A stretch of DNA of 58,434 bases from Persicirhabdus sediminis (GTDB lineage: Bacteria > Verrucomicrobiota > Verrucomicrobiia > Verrucomicrobiales > Akkermansiaceae). Below, in pieces: positions 17,763 to 27,143 of the stretch; position 1 is the stretch's first letter, and each line of letters starts with the position of its first letter. Location of the stretch: assembly GCF_016595495.1 (NCBI RefSeq), contig NZ_JAENIM010000007.1, forward strand, positions 1-58,434, read 5' to 3'. Below the pieces are notes generated by a model, which was not told the DNA's origin, did no database searches, and was given only the letters and a program-made list of their open reading frames with translations. Both the position numbers and the translations under genes were made by a program.

Positions 17763-18635
17763 CTAGCCCAACTCAAAGCTCGTCACCCCGTAGAGGCGGA
17801 AAAAATCGACCATGGGCATGGCGCCGCGGTACATCCTAGCAGTTTCAAAAACCACTTGCATGCCGAGCGACTCGGCTAGCTGGACGGCAAACATATTAGG
17901 CTCCGGAACATCCAGATAGAAATTCTCACCAGCGGGAAGACCTCGAAGTAGTTGATCTAAGATCGACTCGGCAATCTCAGAGCGCTCAGCGTAGAGTGGC
18001 CCAATTTTGTAACCATCACGGCATTTTCTAACGCCACCAAAACCACTGATTTCACCATCCTGGCTCACACAGAGAAATTCACTATCATCAGCTGAAATCC
18101 ACGACTGCAAAAATGCCTGCCTGTCAGCTGGAAAAAACTGCCTATCGTAGGCATGTAGCGCGGTAAAATCGACCTCATTGGCAGGCACCATCACCGCCGA
18201 CATGTCTATCAGAGGAACTGGAAATTCTACACCCGTTTTGCCCTGGTAGCGCACGTTGCGGTACGCCAGCTGGAAACCCGATTTTTTGTAATTCTCCTGC
18301 TGCTCAACTACACCATCTAGGCCAAGCACTCGCTTACCTAACGACTCCATAGCGGCATGCCACAGCTGCAGCCCATATCCGCTTCCACGATGCTCTTGTT
18401 TGACGATGTAAAATCCAACAAAAGCAAAACTATCACCATACTTCACCGCGGAGATCGATGCGATAGGCTCGCCATCGAGAAAGCCCATCAAAAAGCCAGT
18501 TGAGTCTGCAGCCCAAAAACTTTGCAGGTCGTGTAGCCCTGGGTTCCACCCCTCAGCGGCTGCCCAGTCAATCGCCTGAGCCAGCTCGCATTTCTTCATC
18601 ACACGAATTTCATATCCAGCTGGTTTTGTCTGCAT
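17763..18635 (-). CDS. Two-domain GNAT acetyltransferase
   Basis: A 290-residue protein with an N-terminal GNAT domain (acetyl-CoA loop 'QEHRGSGYGLQLWHAAM', then 'QQENYKKSGFQ') and a C-terminal domain like Acetyltransf_18/DUF1248, ending 'GMQVVFETARMYRG'. Such bidomain proteins are widespread and rarely characterised. I use ATG 18635, five bases after a TAGAG stretch; another in-frame ATG 13 codons upstream is less convincing. It follows the PD40 cytochrome gene by about 85 bases on the same strand. Confidence 0.85.
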   Translation of the reverse strand: MQTKPAGYEIRVMKKCELAQAIDWAAAEGWNPGLHDLQSFWAADSTGFLMGFLDGEPIASISAVKYGDSFAFVGFYIVKQEHRGSGYGLQLWHAAMESLGKRVLGLDGVVEQQENYKKSGFQLAYRNVRYQGKTGVEFPVPLIDMSAVMVPANEVDFTALHAYDRQFFPADRQAFLQSWISADDSEFLCVSQDGEISGFGGVRKCRDGYKIGPLYAERSEIAESILDQLLRGLPAGENFYLDVPEPNMFAVQLAESLGMQVVFETARMYRGAMPMVDFFRLYGVTSFELG

Positions 18636-18719
18636 CACTCTATCAAACAAAATCCCAGCTGGATGACAATGCAAGAATCAACTCAGTCAGCTAGATTCAG
18701 CATTGCTCATCGACCTAAC

Positions 18720-21155
18720 TTAAGGCTGAAGAATATTCTTATATAACTTCGTATGCTCTTCAGTGCGTACTTCTTTGGCTCCCTCAATGTCGATACGTGG
18801 ACGATTTTTCATCAACTCATAAGTCTCGTCAAAAGCGCGAATGAGCTTCTGATAGTCAGGGTCATTCTTATCTTTAAACACAGCCTTGCCACACGCTTCA
18901 GTCCCGCCCGCACTCTTTGCTAGAGGAGCTAACATGAAGTTATTCATCTCTGGATTTTCCCAGTTAAGATAATGGTCACGTGGAGTGAGTCGCCCTTTGC
19001 GATCTCTCCCGCCACCCCAGCTCCACCATCCAGCAGTGTGCTTTTTCTCAGTATGGCATTCCATACAGCGGCTTTCTTCTACCTTGCTTAGCAGCCTATC
19101 AAAATGACGAGGGGTAACGTCGCGCATGCCTCTATCAAGTTGTGGGTGGTTCGTGTGGCTGCTATGGTAATAAGGCACGTTGTAGTCAATCCAGGCATAA
19201 ACAATGCGCTTCTCTAACTCAGATAAATTAACCCGCGGTTTGCCGTCGGCGTCTTTGTGGCCAGACTTTATCAAATCAACCAAAGGGCTCTTATAAGCGC
19301 CCCATGAGAATGGCTTGAACGATTCCTCTGATAGATACTTATGCTCCACGCCATTATACGATGGGATATACGAAATATGACGATGCTCAAACGCCTCAGG
19401 TCTAGCATTTGTCACTGTTGGATCTTTGTTAACATCTGTGCGCACGAGGTTATCGTAGCTGACGCTAAATAAGTCAGTTTTATCACCAGTCAGGTCTAGC
19501 CCACCTTTTTTATCTTTAGCATGGTGGCACTCGATGCAATGCGCATCCCAAATCGGCTGCACTAAGGCTGAATAGCTAAAGCCTCCCAGTGATTCATCCC
19601 ACTCGGCGCCATTTGGTTTCTGCGCCACTTTTTTATATGCTGACAGACTAACATTCTTATTCACCGGCAGTGAATTATTTCTATCCATATGGCACCCCGT
19701 GCAGCTCTGCACTTCCCCCGGCATCAACTGCGTGAAGGTACGCATTCTCTGAATCACTTTGCCATCAGCATCGAGAGCTTGGAAAAACAGAGGGGTCATA
19801 GGTGGCACCTCAAACATAGCCGAGCCATCATCTTCCACCTTCACTCTAGATAAAGTGCGCTTGGGTTCCATCGTCGCGCCGCCACTAACCACTGGAAACT
19901 GCCAGCAGAAGGCACGCTTTCTTTGCAGACCTTTGTTATCTTTTGCTAGAAGCTCGATCACTCTGAGCTCTTTGATGTCGCCTCGTTTGATGAGTTTTTT
20001 CTCCAGTTCCTGCTCGAGGCCAATGTAGACATCCTGCATGATCACCGTGGCATTTTTGTCTTTGTCATTTGCCGAGATTGACTTTTTGATCACCGGTTCA
20101 CGCTCGCGTGGCTGCACTGGAATCGCCGCATGAAAACCCAAACGTTCATCACTAGGTCCCATGCCTCTTGGTAGAATCACGCTAACATTCTTGCCATCGA
20201 AATCAGACATCTCAATAGAACCCGCGTTAGACACTAGAAAATGATTCTCGTCGATAGGATATGGGAACTCGTATTTCTGTCTATCAGTACGTCTGCCCTG
20301 ACCTCTGAGAACCACCATGTCACCTAGAATTGTCTTAACCGCGTCTGGATTGTTAGCGCCCGCATTCAGATCAACCACGCCAATCGCGCCGCAAATCGGC
20401 CCATTATGGCCCGTTAGCGTTGCTACTAACTTATTCGTTCCAGGAATACTTCGCGCTTCAGAAACTGTGATTGGATCAATCAAGCGGCCGGCAAAAATGT
20501 GCTTCAGGCCAGTACCATCTGGGTTTTGCGCCCACAGCCCCTGACAAGGAATCTGGGTTCGGTCGACATACTCCCAGCGGCAATAAACAATCTTACCATC
20601 GTGCATCACACTCGGCGCAATATCGCTGAGGTAGTTTGCTGATAGACGAGTCACCTGCGAGCCATCCGCCTCCATGCGATAAAGCACGGCTGATGAACTG
20701 TGCATGCAGTATGCGTAGTTGCTATCACGGTCTGATAGAAAAGCGATCCCACCGTCAGGCAGCCAAGTCGCATTGAAATTATTAGATGGATGAGAAGTCA
20801 GCTGCTGCAAGTCAGATCCATCTACATTGATCGTATAGAGGTCATAGTTCGTCCGCTCATCTTTTTTCCAGCTGAACATCACCTTCTGTGCGTCGTAAGA
20901 CAATGAGCAGTCGAGAATCTGACCTTCGGCGGCATCCACTAGTTGTTGAAATCCATCTGCTCCATATTTGTAGAGACCTCCACCTTTACTGAAACCTTCA
21001 TTGAAATAAGTATAGTTATGTGAGCTGCCGATATGGGCGCGCACAATCACAATCATCTCATCTGGCGCAACGGGCTTGGCCTTAGCCACATTGACTACCA
21101 TCAGCCAACTGACCAATAGAATCCATAAGGTCGGTGATAATTTTCTTATACTCAT
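18720..21155 (-). CDS. PD40/HzsA-like secreted multi-haem c-type cytochrome
   Basis: An 811-residue exported protein (signal peptide with hydrophobic core 'LWILLVSWLMVVNVAKA'). The first half is a TolB/PD40-type beta-propeller ('DLYTINVDGSDLQQLTSHP', 'YRMEADGSQVTRLSA'). The middle matches the region shared with hydrazine synthase alpha. The second half carries three CxxCH haem-binding motifs at about 485-489 (CTGCH), 540-544 (CIECH) and 697-701 (CMECH). HzsA-related proteins are common in Verrucomicrobiota and Planctomycetota outside anammox and have no known reaction. I chose ATG 21155 because it gives the signal peptide. No dedicated redox partner is adjacent. Confidence 0.83.
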   Translation of the reverse strand: MSIRKLSPTLWILLVSWLMVVNVAKAKPVAPDEMIVIVRAHIGSSHNYTYFNEGFSKGGGLYKYGADGFQQLVDAAEGQILDCSLSYDAQKVMFSWKKDERTNYDLYTINVDGSDLQQLTSHPSNNFNATWLPDGGIAFLSDRDSNYAYCMHSSSAVLYRMEADGSQVTRLSANYLSDIAPSVMHDGKIVYCRWEYVDRTQIPCQGLWAQNPDGTGLKHIFAGRLIDPITVSEARSIPGTNKLVATLTGHNGPICGAIGVVDLNAGANNPDAVKTILGDMVVLRGQGRRTDRQKYEFPYPIDENHFLVSNAGSIEMSDFDGKNVSVILPRGMGPSDERLGFHAAIPVQPREREPVIKKSISANDKDKNATVIMQDVYIGLEQELEKKLIKRGDIKELRVIELLAKDNKGLQRKRAFCWQFPVVSGGATMEPKRTLSRVKVEDDGSAMFEVPPMTPLFFQALDADGKVIQRMRTFTQLMPGEVQSCTGCHMDRNNSLPVNKNVSLSAYKKVAQKPNGAEWDESLGGFSYSALVQPIWDAHCIECHHAKDKKGGLDLTGDKTDLFSVSYDNLVRTDVNKDPTVTNARPEAFEHRHISYIPSYNGVEHKYLSEESFKPFSWGAYKSPLVDLIKSGHKDADGKPRVNLSELEKRIVYAWIDYNVPYYHSSHTNHPQLDRGMRDVTPRHFDRLLSKVEESRCMECHTEKKHTAGWWSWGGGRDRKGRLTPRDHYLNWENPEMNNFMLAPLAKSAGGTEACGKAVFKDKNDPDYQKLIRAFDETYELMKNRPRIDIEGAKEVRTEEHTKLYKNILQP

Positions 21156-21285
21156 GACACACAGATCTACGTTTAAACTTAAATCCATTCAATAACAGCT
21201 CAAGCGGGTGATTAGTTTTGACAAGATATGCGCTACAGCTAGCACCCCCTGCCACATCACACAGGTCTCCATGCCAACAAAGACA

Positions 21286-22797
21286 TCAAACCACACGAGG
21301 CAAAACAACAAGAGCGCGGCATCCTACCACCAGAGCTTTGCCATCATCACCGTAGACAAAACGGTTTTCAAGCCTAGCCGTGCCTCCGTGCAGCTTCGCC
21401 GCCTCTTTGACTAGCGGCAAGCCAAGGCCAGTTCCCTTGGCCCGACCACTAGGGCGCGGCAAGGAGTAAAAGTGCTCAAATACTTTGCGCTGAGCGTATT
21501 CCGGAATTCCAGGCCCGTAATCTATCACCTCAATGTCCAGCCAGCGTTCACCGCGTTTAGAAATGGCAACGTGCACTTCCACGTTGGCGCCAGCTGGTGA
21601 AAAACCAATCGCGTTTTCAAACAAATTGGCCAGTGCCATCTTCAAGACCATGCCATCACCCAGCACACGCAACGCATCTCTATCACCATCAATTTCCAAA
21701 CTGGCGGTAACATCAGCGCGCTGCAAATTTACTTCGTGCTCAGCTAGTACCTGACGACACATGTCGCTAGCTGAAATCATCTCGCGTTTCTCAAGGTGAT
21801 GCATCCCCTCTAGCTGAGAAAGGTAAAGCAGATCCCTAACGAGAATCTCACCGCGTTCTACTTCACGGCTAATGTTAGCTATAAACTTCTGCCGCATTTC
21901 CTGAGGCATATCTTCATTCAGCAGCTCAGCCGCACCTTTAATTCCAGCCAGCGGGCTCTTCAACTCGTGAGTGAGCGAAGTCACGTAGTTTTCTACATAC
22001 CGCCGCCCCTCGAGAGTTTCGCGCATCTGATAGAGTGCACGCCCCAGCGTATTCACCTCGCGTCCACTTCCCAGCTGCGGCAATGGTAAGCGCTCACCCT
22101 CACTAACCGCTTGTGCGTATTTTGTCAAAATCCCCACAGGTCGGTAGACCCAGATTAATACCGCTACCGTGAGCAAAACCACACCAACACCTATCATCAA
22201 TGTGGAGAATACAATATCGCGGCGCCTTTCATCGATGAAAGCTTTGAGATCCGATTGATTTTTGTAGATCGTTAGGACGGCAACTAGTTCTCCTTCACAG
22301 TTCACTGGTGCAGCTACATAAAGGACCGAACTGGTTTTCAAATTCTCATCGTCGCGAGAAGAACGCGCACCGTATTCACCGCGTATCGTTTTGTAGACAT
22401 CATTATACTCAGAATAATCCATGCCCACGCGCATGCCTCCAGCCGAGTCGTAAACCACCAAACCTTGCAGATTTGTTAGGTAAACATTCAGCCCTAACTT
22501 CACCTTCATGTGCCGGTAGATTTTTGCATCAATCTCGTGCGCATTGGCTTTTCCCACCGCCACAGCAAGCAAATCTATAGCCGGCTGCATCTCCAACTGC
22601 TCGCCATCCAGAGTGGATGTTTTTTTCAGTTCGGCTTCAACCACCCCAGCTAATAAATGCGCGGTATCTACCATCACCTCTTCTGAGGCTTTGAATGCCT
22701 GCGCTTCTACGTCCTCTAACAAATAGCTCAGCACCTGATAGAAGCCGAAGCTAATGATCAGCACAATAATGAATAAGGTGACTCGAGTTAAACGCAT
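21286..22797 (-). CDS. creC: CreC-like sensor histidine kinase
   Basis: A 503-residue two-pass membrane kinase. A periplasmic sensor region of about 140 residues between two membrane segments contains 'YGARSS...SSVLYVAAPV', characteristic of CreC. The cytoplasmic part has a HAMP-like linker, the phospho-accepting His in 'SLTHELKSPLAGIKGAAE', and the HATPase boxes 'LANLFENAIGFSP', 'DYGPGIP', 'FEHFYSLPRPSGRAKGTGLGL'. Start is ATG 22797; the reading frame also opens at a TTG three codons upstream. It follows the response regulator by 17 bases. In E. coli CreBC responds to carbon-source shifts in minimal medium; the signal here is unknown. Confidence 0.85.
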   Translation of the reverse strand: MRLTRVTLFIIVLIISFGFYQVLSYLLEDVEAQAFKASEEVMVDTAHLLAGVVEAELKKTSTLDGEQLEMQPAIDLLAVAVGKANAHEIDAKIYRHMKVKLGLNVYLTNLQGLVVYDSAGGMRVGMDYSEYNDVYKTIRGEYGARSSRDDENLKTSSVLYVAAPVNCEGELVAVLTIYKNQSDLKAFIDERRRDIVFSTLMIGVGVVLLTVAVLIWVYRPVGILTKYAQAVSEGERLPLPQLGSGREVNTLGRALYQMRETLEGRRYVENYVTSLTHELKSPLAGIKGAAELLNEDMPQEMRQKFIANISREVERGEILVRDLLYLSQLEGMHHLEKREMISASDMCRQVLAEHEVNLQRADVTASLEIDGDRDALRVLGDGMVLKMALANLFENAIGFSPAGANVEVHVAISKRGERWLDIEVIDYGPGIPEYAQRKVFEHFYSLPRPSGRAKGTGLGLPLVKEAAKLHGGTARLENRFVYGDDGKALVVGCRALVVLPRVV

Positions 22798-22814
22798 GGC
22801 TACCAAAATAAATA

Positions 22815-23585
22815 TTATGGTTTCATGGTATATCCCAGACCGCGGCGGGTTTCGATGTAATCCAGCTCAGACTCACAAGCTTTACGAATCTTCGCCCGCA
22901 AGCTCTTGATGTGAGCATCTACGGTACGATCCATCGCAGAACCGGGGTCGTCCCACGCGTGAGTTAGAAGTTGGTCGCGGCTGAAAATCCTGCCTGGCTG
23001 GCTCAATAAAACAGCCAAAAGTTTATACTCGTGAGCTGTTAGCACGAGCTCCACACCACAACATTTCACCGTCTTCGCTAGTTCGTTATGAGAAAAAGCT
23101 CCCGCTTCAACTGGCCAGTCAATCTCTGCTTGACGCTCCAGCTCAGGCAAACCGACATCAGCTGGCGATTTGCTAGACACTGGCTCCTCCGCCAAACTCA
23201 CTGCTTGTGGCTGCACTCTGCGCAATACCGCGCGCACCCTAGCCACCACTTCGCGCGGGCTGAATGGTTTGGTCACATAATCGTCACCACCTAACTCAAG
23301 GCCCAGAATCCTATCAATTTCCGAATCTCGCGCAGTCAAAAATATCACCGGTAATTTTCCAACCAGCTGCATATCCCTGCATAGATCAAAGCCTGACCTA
23401 TCTGGCAAACCAACATCTAGGATAGCCAAATCTACCAAGTCACCTGCCGAACGACGCATTTCCATAAATGCCATCGCCTCCGCGCCTGTAGTCACGTGTT
23501 TCACATCGAAATGCTCAGTCTCCAATGCATAAATCAAACTCTCAGCAATGGAAACCTCATCTTCTACCAACAATACACACGCCAT
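22815..23585 (-). CDS. creB: CreB-like response regulator (OmpR family)
   Basis: A 256-residue regulator. The receiver domain starts 'LLVEDE'; 'LAILDVGLPDRSGFDLCRDM' holds the phospho-acceptor Asp and 'FLTARDSEIDRILGLELGGDDYVTKPFSPREVVARVRAVLRRV' is strikingly CreB-like. A winged-helix DNA-binding domain follows ('FSRDQLLTHAWDDPGSAMDRTVDAHIKSLR'). The linker between the domains is about 45 residues, longer than usual. ATG 23585 aligns with CreB starts; a TTG eleven codons upstream is unlikely. Its targets cannot be read from the window; no creD gene is adjacent. Confidence 0.87.
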   Translation of the reverse strand: MACVLLVEDEVSIAESLIYALETEHFDVKHVTTGAEAMAFMEMRRSAGDLVDLAILDVGLPDRSGFDLCRDMQLVGKLPVIFLTARDSEIDRILGLELGGDDYVTKPFSPREVVARVRAVLRRVQPQAVSLAEEPVSSKSPADVGLPELERQAEIDWPVEAGAFSHNELAKTVKCCGVELVLTAHEYKLLAVLLSQPGRIFSRDQLLTHAWDDPGSAMDRTVDAHIKSLRAKIRKACESELDYIETRRGLGYTMKP

Positions 23586-23770
23586 AACAAAAAAGACGCT
23601 AGCAAACCCACGGACCAATGCAATGCCTGATCCTGCAATGCGATGGCCTCACATCTACTAACTAAGACAAAACTGTAATGTCCGCCCCCGTGGAGATGAA
23701 ATTCGCACAAAACAGCTTAGTGTAAATTTAACACTTTGCTATTTACAAGCTGCCAGAATAGCCTATTAGT

Positions 23771-25144
23771 ATGCGCATGATCACACCGCTCCTCACTGAT
23801 CTTTACCAACTGAACATGGCTGATGCCTATTGGAAAAACGGCATGCAAGACCACCATGCCGTCTTCCACTTGTTCTACCGCAAAGCACCCTTTGGCGACA
23901 AAGCCTGCCTTACAGCGGGAACTCAAGAGGCAGTTGAATTTCTATCAGACATTCATTTCTCTCCCGTGGAGCTCGACTATCTAGCCACGCTCACAGGTGC
24001 TGACGGAGCCGCGCTTTTCAGCTGTGATTTTCTAGACTATCTAGCAAAAATGCACTGGCAGCTAGATGCCGCCATCATGCCTGAAGGAGAAATTGCCTTC
24101 CCACACCAGCCAATTATGCGTGTTAGCGGCCCGCTCATTCAGTGCCAGCTGGTAGAAACAGCACTGCTAAACCTCGTTAACTTTCAGACACTGATAGCCA
24201 CCAAAGCTGCGCGTATCTGCGACGCCGCCGCCGGCGACCCAGTCATCGAGTTTGGTCTACGCCGAGCTCAGGGATTTGACGGTGGACTCAGCGCCAGCCG
24301 CGCTGCCTACATCGGCGGCTGCAATGGCACATCTAACGTATATGCTGGACAAAAGTTTGGCATCCCGGTCAAAGGAACTCACGCCCATAGCTGGGTGATG
24401 AGCTTTGACAGCGAGACAGATGCCTTCCGCGCCTACGCTGAGGCCCAACCCAACAATACTATCTTGCTAGTAGATACCTACGATACCATCGAAGGCGTGA
24501 AAAAAGCAGCCGCCATTGGCCTCGAGTTAGAAAAATCAGGCCATCCATTTTTAGGCATTCGGCTAGACTCAGGAGATCTAGCAGCACTGAGCATTGCCGC
24601 TAGGAAGATCCTCGATGAGACTGGCCTCGAGCACACAAAAATCGTTGCCAGCAATGATCTGGACGAATACAGCATCCGCCAGATCAAACAACAGGGTGCG
24701 AAAATCGATACATGGGGAGTGGGCACCAAACTCGTCACCGCCTACGATCAACCAGCTCTAGGTGGTGTTTACAAAATGGGCGCCATCAAAGCTCCCGGTG
24801 GTAGCTGGCAGGGAAAAATGAAGTTTTCTAACGACACGATTAAAACCAGCTATCCGGGCCACCTGCAAGTCGCCCGCCAACGCGACCCAGCTGGAGCCAT
24901 CACCAAAGATACCCTGTACGATTGCAAGCTAGTCATATCTGCTCCACACCCTGACCAACAACCATTGTTAGTCAGTGCGCTGGAAAATGGTCAAATCTGC
25001 CGCCAGCCAGATGCGCTCGACCTCATCCGCAAAAGAGCCATACTCAACTGGCAATGGCTGCAAAAACGTGCTACTCCTGAGCTCGCAGTCGACCCACAAG
25101 TTGACGCAGCCAAAGCCCGCATTCACAAAACCAAGGCCAACTAA
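23771..25144 (+). CDS. pncB: Nicotinate phosphoribosyltransferase
   Basis: A 457-residue enzyme that makes nicotinate mononucleotide from nicotinate and PRPP in the Preiss-Handler route. Recognised from 'LLTDLYQLNMADAYW', 'EFGLRRAQG', 'GTHAHSWVMSF', 'IRLDSGDLAALS', and 'WGVGTKLVTAYDQPALGGVYKM'. The histidine in GTHAHSW corresponds to the conserved auto-phosphorylated histidine region. The nadE start is two bases after its stop, so the two are one operon. Confidence 0.95.
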   Translation: MRMITPLLTDLYQLNMADAYWKNGMQDHHAVFHLFYRKAPFGDKACLTAGTQEAVEFLSDIHFSPVELDYLATLTGADGAALFSCDFLDYLAKMHWQLDAAIMPEGEIAFPHQPIMRVSGPLIQCQLVETALLNLVNFQTLIATKAARICDAAAGDPVIEFGLRRAQGFDGGLSASRAAYIGGCNGTSNVYAGQKFGIPVKGTHAHSWVMSFDSETDAFRAYAEAQPNNTILLVDTYDTIEGVKKAAAIGLELEKSGHPFLGIRLDSGDLAALSIAARKILDETGLEHTKIVASNDLDEYSIRQIKQQGAKIDTWGVGTKLVTAYDQPALGGVYKMGAIKAPGGSWQGKMKFSNDTIKTSYPGHLQVARQRDPAGAITKDTLYDCKLVISAPHPDQQPLLVSALENGQICRQPDALDLIRKRAILNWQWLQKRATPELAVDPQVDAAKARIHKTKAN

Positions 25145-25146
25145 TC

Positions 25147-27072
25147 ATGAAACTCATCCGTGTCGCCACCAGCACCGTAAACCAAACGCCACTAGATTGG
25201 CTAGGCAACCACGAGCGCCTCATTCAGTGCATTGACGAAGCCAAAGACTCTGGTGTTAGCCTGCTCTGTTTACCCGAGCTAGCCATCACAGGCTACGGCT
25301 GTGAAGATCAATTTCTAGCTACCGACACCACTGAGCGAGCGCTCGACAGCCTCGAAGCTCTGATTCCACACTGCGCCGAAATGATTGTCGCCGTAGGCCT
25401 GCCACTGCGCTATCAGAATACGGTCTACAATGTGGTAGCGGTGATCGCAGATGCCGAGCTGCTAGGATTTTACGCCAAACAAAATCTAGCTGGCGATGGA
25501 CTGCATTACGAACAACGCTGGTTCCGCCCTTGGCCAACTGGCGAGGCTGTACAAACAGAAATCCGCGGCGACCAAGTTGCCCTCGGTGATATTCTTTTTG
25601 AAATTGGCGGAGTGAAAATTGGTCTCGAAGTCTGCGAAGACGCCTGGGTGGCTAACCGACCTGGCCGCCGATACGCAGAGCGTGGCGTTGATATCATTCT
25701 CAACCCAAGCGCTAGCCACTTCGCCTTCGGCAAACAGGAAATCCGTGAGCAATTTGTGCAAGAAGGTTCACGTGCATTTGGCGTCACCTACATATACGCT
25801 AACCTAACGGGAAATGAAGCTGGACGAGCTATCTACGACGGCGGCTCAATGGTAGCCACACGCGGACACATCGTGGCGCAAGGCAAACGTCTATCATTCC
25901 TCGACCACATCGTCACCGATGCGGTGGTTGATATTGACCTTAACCGCTTGGTGCAGGCAAAAACTATCTCACGAGATATCGACCTAGCAAGTCACCCTAC
26001 CGTCCAGCTAGACTTCGACTGGCCCGCTGAAGGACCTCCTAGCGGAAAAATGATTCCAAGCCAGTGGAGCAAGGAACAAGAATTCACCCACGCTCTAACT
26101 CTTGGCTTATACGACTACATGCGTAAAAGCCATTCTCGCGGTTTTGTAGTTTCTCTCAGCGGCGGTGCTGACTCAGCAGCGATCACTACGCTGATCTACT
26201 TAATGCATGTGCTCAGCAAGCGTGAGTTAGGTGACAAAGTTGCAGGCCCAAGTAATATGAAAGACCTTCTCATCTGCGTCTATCAGGCTAGCAAAAACAG
26301 CGGCGAAGTTACCCGCAATGCAGCCAACACACTGGCTGACGCACTTGGAGCTGAATACTCTGAATGGCAAATTCAAGACGCCGTTGACCATTACATTTCA
26401 CAAGCGGAGAAAACCATAGGCCGTCAGCTCAGCTGGCAGCAAGATGATCTAACACTACAAAATATCCAAGCTCGCGTACGCGCACCTGGCGTCTGGATGT
26501 TAGCCAACATTCGCGGCGCATTGTTAGTAAGCACCAGCAACCGCTCAGAAGCCGCGGTTGGATACGCTACCATGGATGGTGACACCAGTGGTGGCATCAG
26601 CCCAATTGCCGGTATCGACAAAGCTTATCTGCGCGAGTGGCTCGTATGGTTAGAAAAAGAAGGCTGCGATGAAATTGAAAAAATCCCAGCACTCAGCGTG
26701 ATCAACGCGCAGCAACCTACCGCCGAACTGCGTCCAGCTGACCAAGCACAAACTGACGAAAGCGACCTCATGCCCTACCCAGTGCTCGACAAGATTGAGA
26801 AGCTGGCCATCCGTGACAAACAATCACCCATTGAGATCTATCAGCTGATCCAGTTCGACTTCCCACAATACAGCAAAGCCCAGCTGAAAGGCTACGTCAC
26901 GCGCTTCTTCACTCTGTGGAGCCGCAACCAGTGGAAACGTGAACGTTACGCTCCAAGCTTCCATCTAGACGACGAAAACTTAGATCCTAAAACTTGGTGC
27001 CGATTCCCAATTCTCAGCGGAGGGTTCCAGCTAGAACTCAGCGAGTTAGAAGCTTTTGATGACGGAGAATAA
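25147..27072 (+). CDS. nadE: Glutamine-dependent NAD+ synthetase
   Basis: A 641-residue bidomain enzyme. The N-terminal nitrilase-type glutaminase has the catalytic triad E44 ('CLPELAITGYGCED'), K111 ('AKQNL') and C163 ('LEVCEDAW'). The C-terminal synthetase domain has the P-loop SGGADS (338-343) that adenylates nicotinate adenine dinucleotide before amidation. Ammonia is channelled between the sites. With pncB directly upstream it forms a compact NAD-salvage operon; nadD is not in the window. Confidence 0.96.
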   Translation: MKLIRVATSTVNQTPLDWLGNHERLIQCIDEAKDSGVSLLCLPELAITGYGCEDQFLATDTTERALDSLEALIPHCAEMIVAVGLPLRYQNTVYNVVAVIADAELLGFYAKQNLAGDGLHYEQRWFRPWPTGEAVQTEIRGDQVALGDILFEIGGVKIGLEVCEDAWVANRPGRRYAERGVDIILNPSASHFAFGKQEIREQFVQEGSRAFGVTYIYANLTGNEAGRAIYDGGSMVATRGHIVAQGKRLSFLDHIVTDAVVDIDLNRLVQAKTISRDIDLASHPTVQLDFDWPAEGPPSGKMIPSQWSKEQEFTHALTLGLYDYMRKSHSRGFVVSLSGGADSAAITTLIYLMHVLSKRELGDKVAGPSNMKDLLICVYQASKNSGEVTRNAANTLADALGAEYSEWQIQDAVDHYISQAEKTIGRQLSWQQDDLTLQNIQARVRAPGVWMLANIRGALLVSTSNRSEAAVGYATMDGDTSGGISPIAGIDKAYLREWLVWLEKEGCDEIEKIPALSVINAQQPTAELRPADQAQTDESDLMPYPVLDKIEKLAIRDKQSPIEIYQLIQFDFPQYSKAQLKGYVTRFFTLWSRNQWKRERYAPSFHLDDENLDPKTWCRFPILSGGFQLELSELEAFDDGE

Positions 27073-27090
27073 ATCAAAAATTTAACAAAA

Positions 27091-27124
27091 AAAACCAGCT
27101 GAAGGAATGCCCTCAGCTGGTTTT
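27091..27124 (+). terminator. Terminator after nadE, stem built from CCAGCTG
   Basis: AAAACCAGCTG (27091-27101) pairs with CAGCTGGTTTT (27114-27124), an 11-bp perfect stem, with extra pairing in the loop. A and T runs on both sides make it usable by the convergent esterase gene too. Confidence 0.88.
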
Positions 27125-27143
27125 CTGTTTGTAAAAATCGCGG

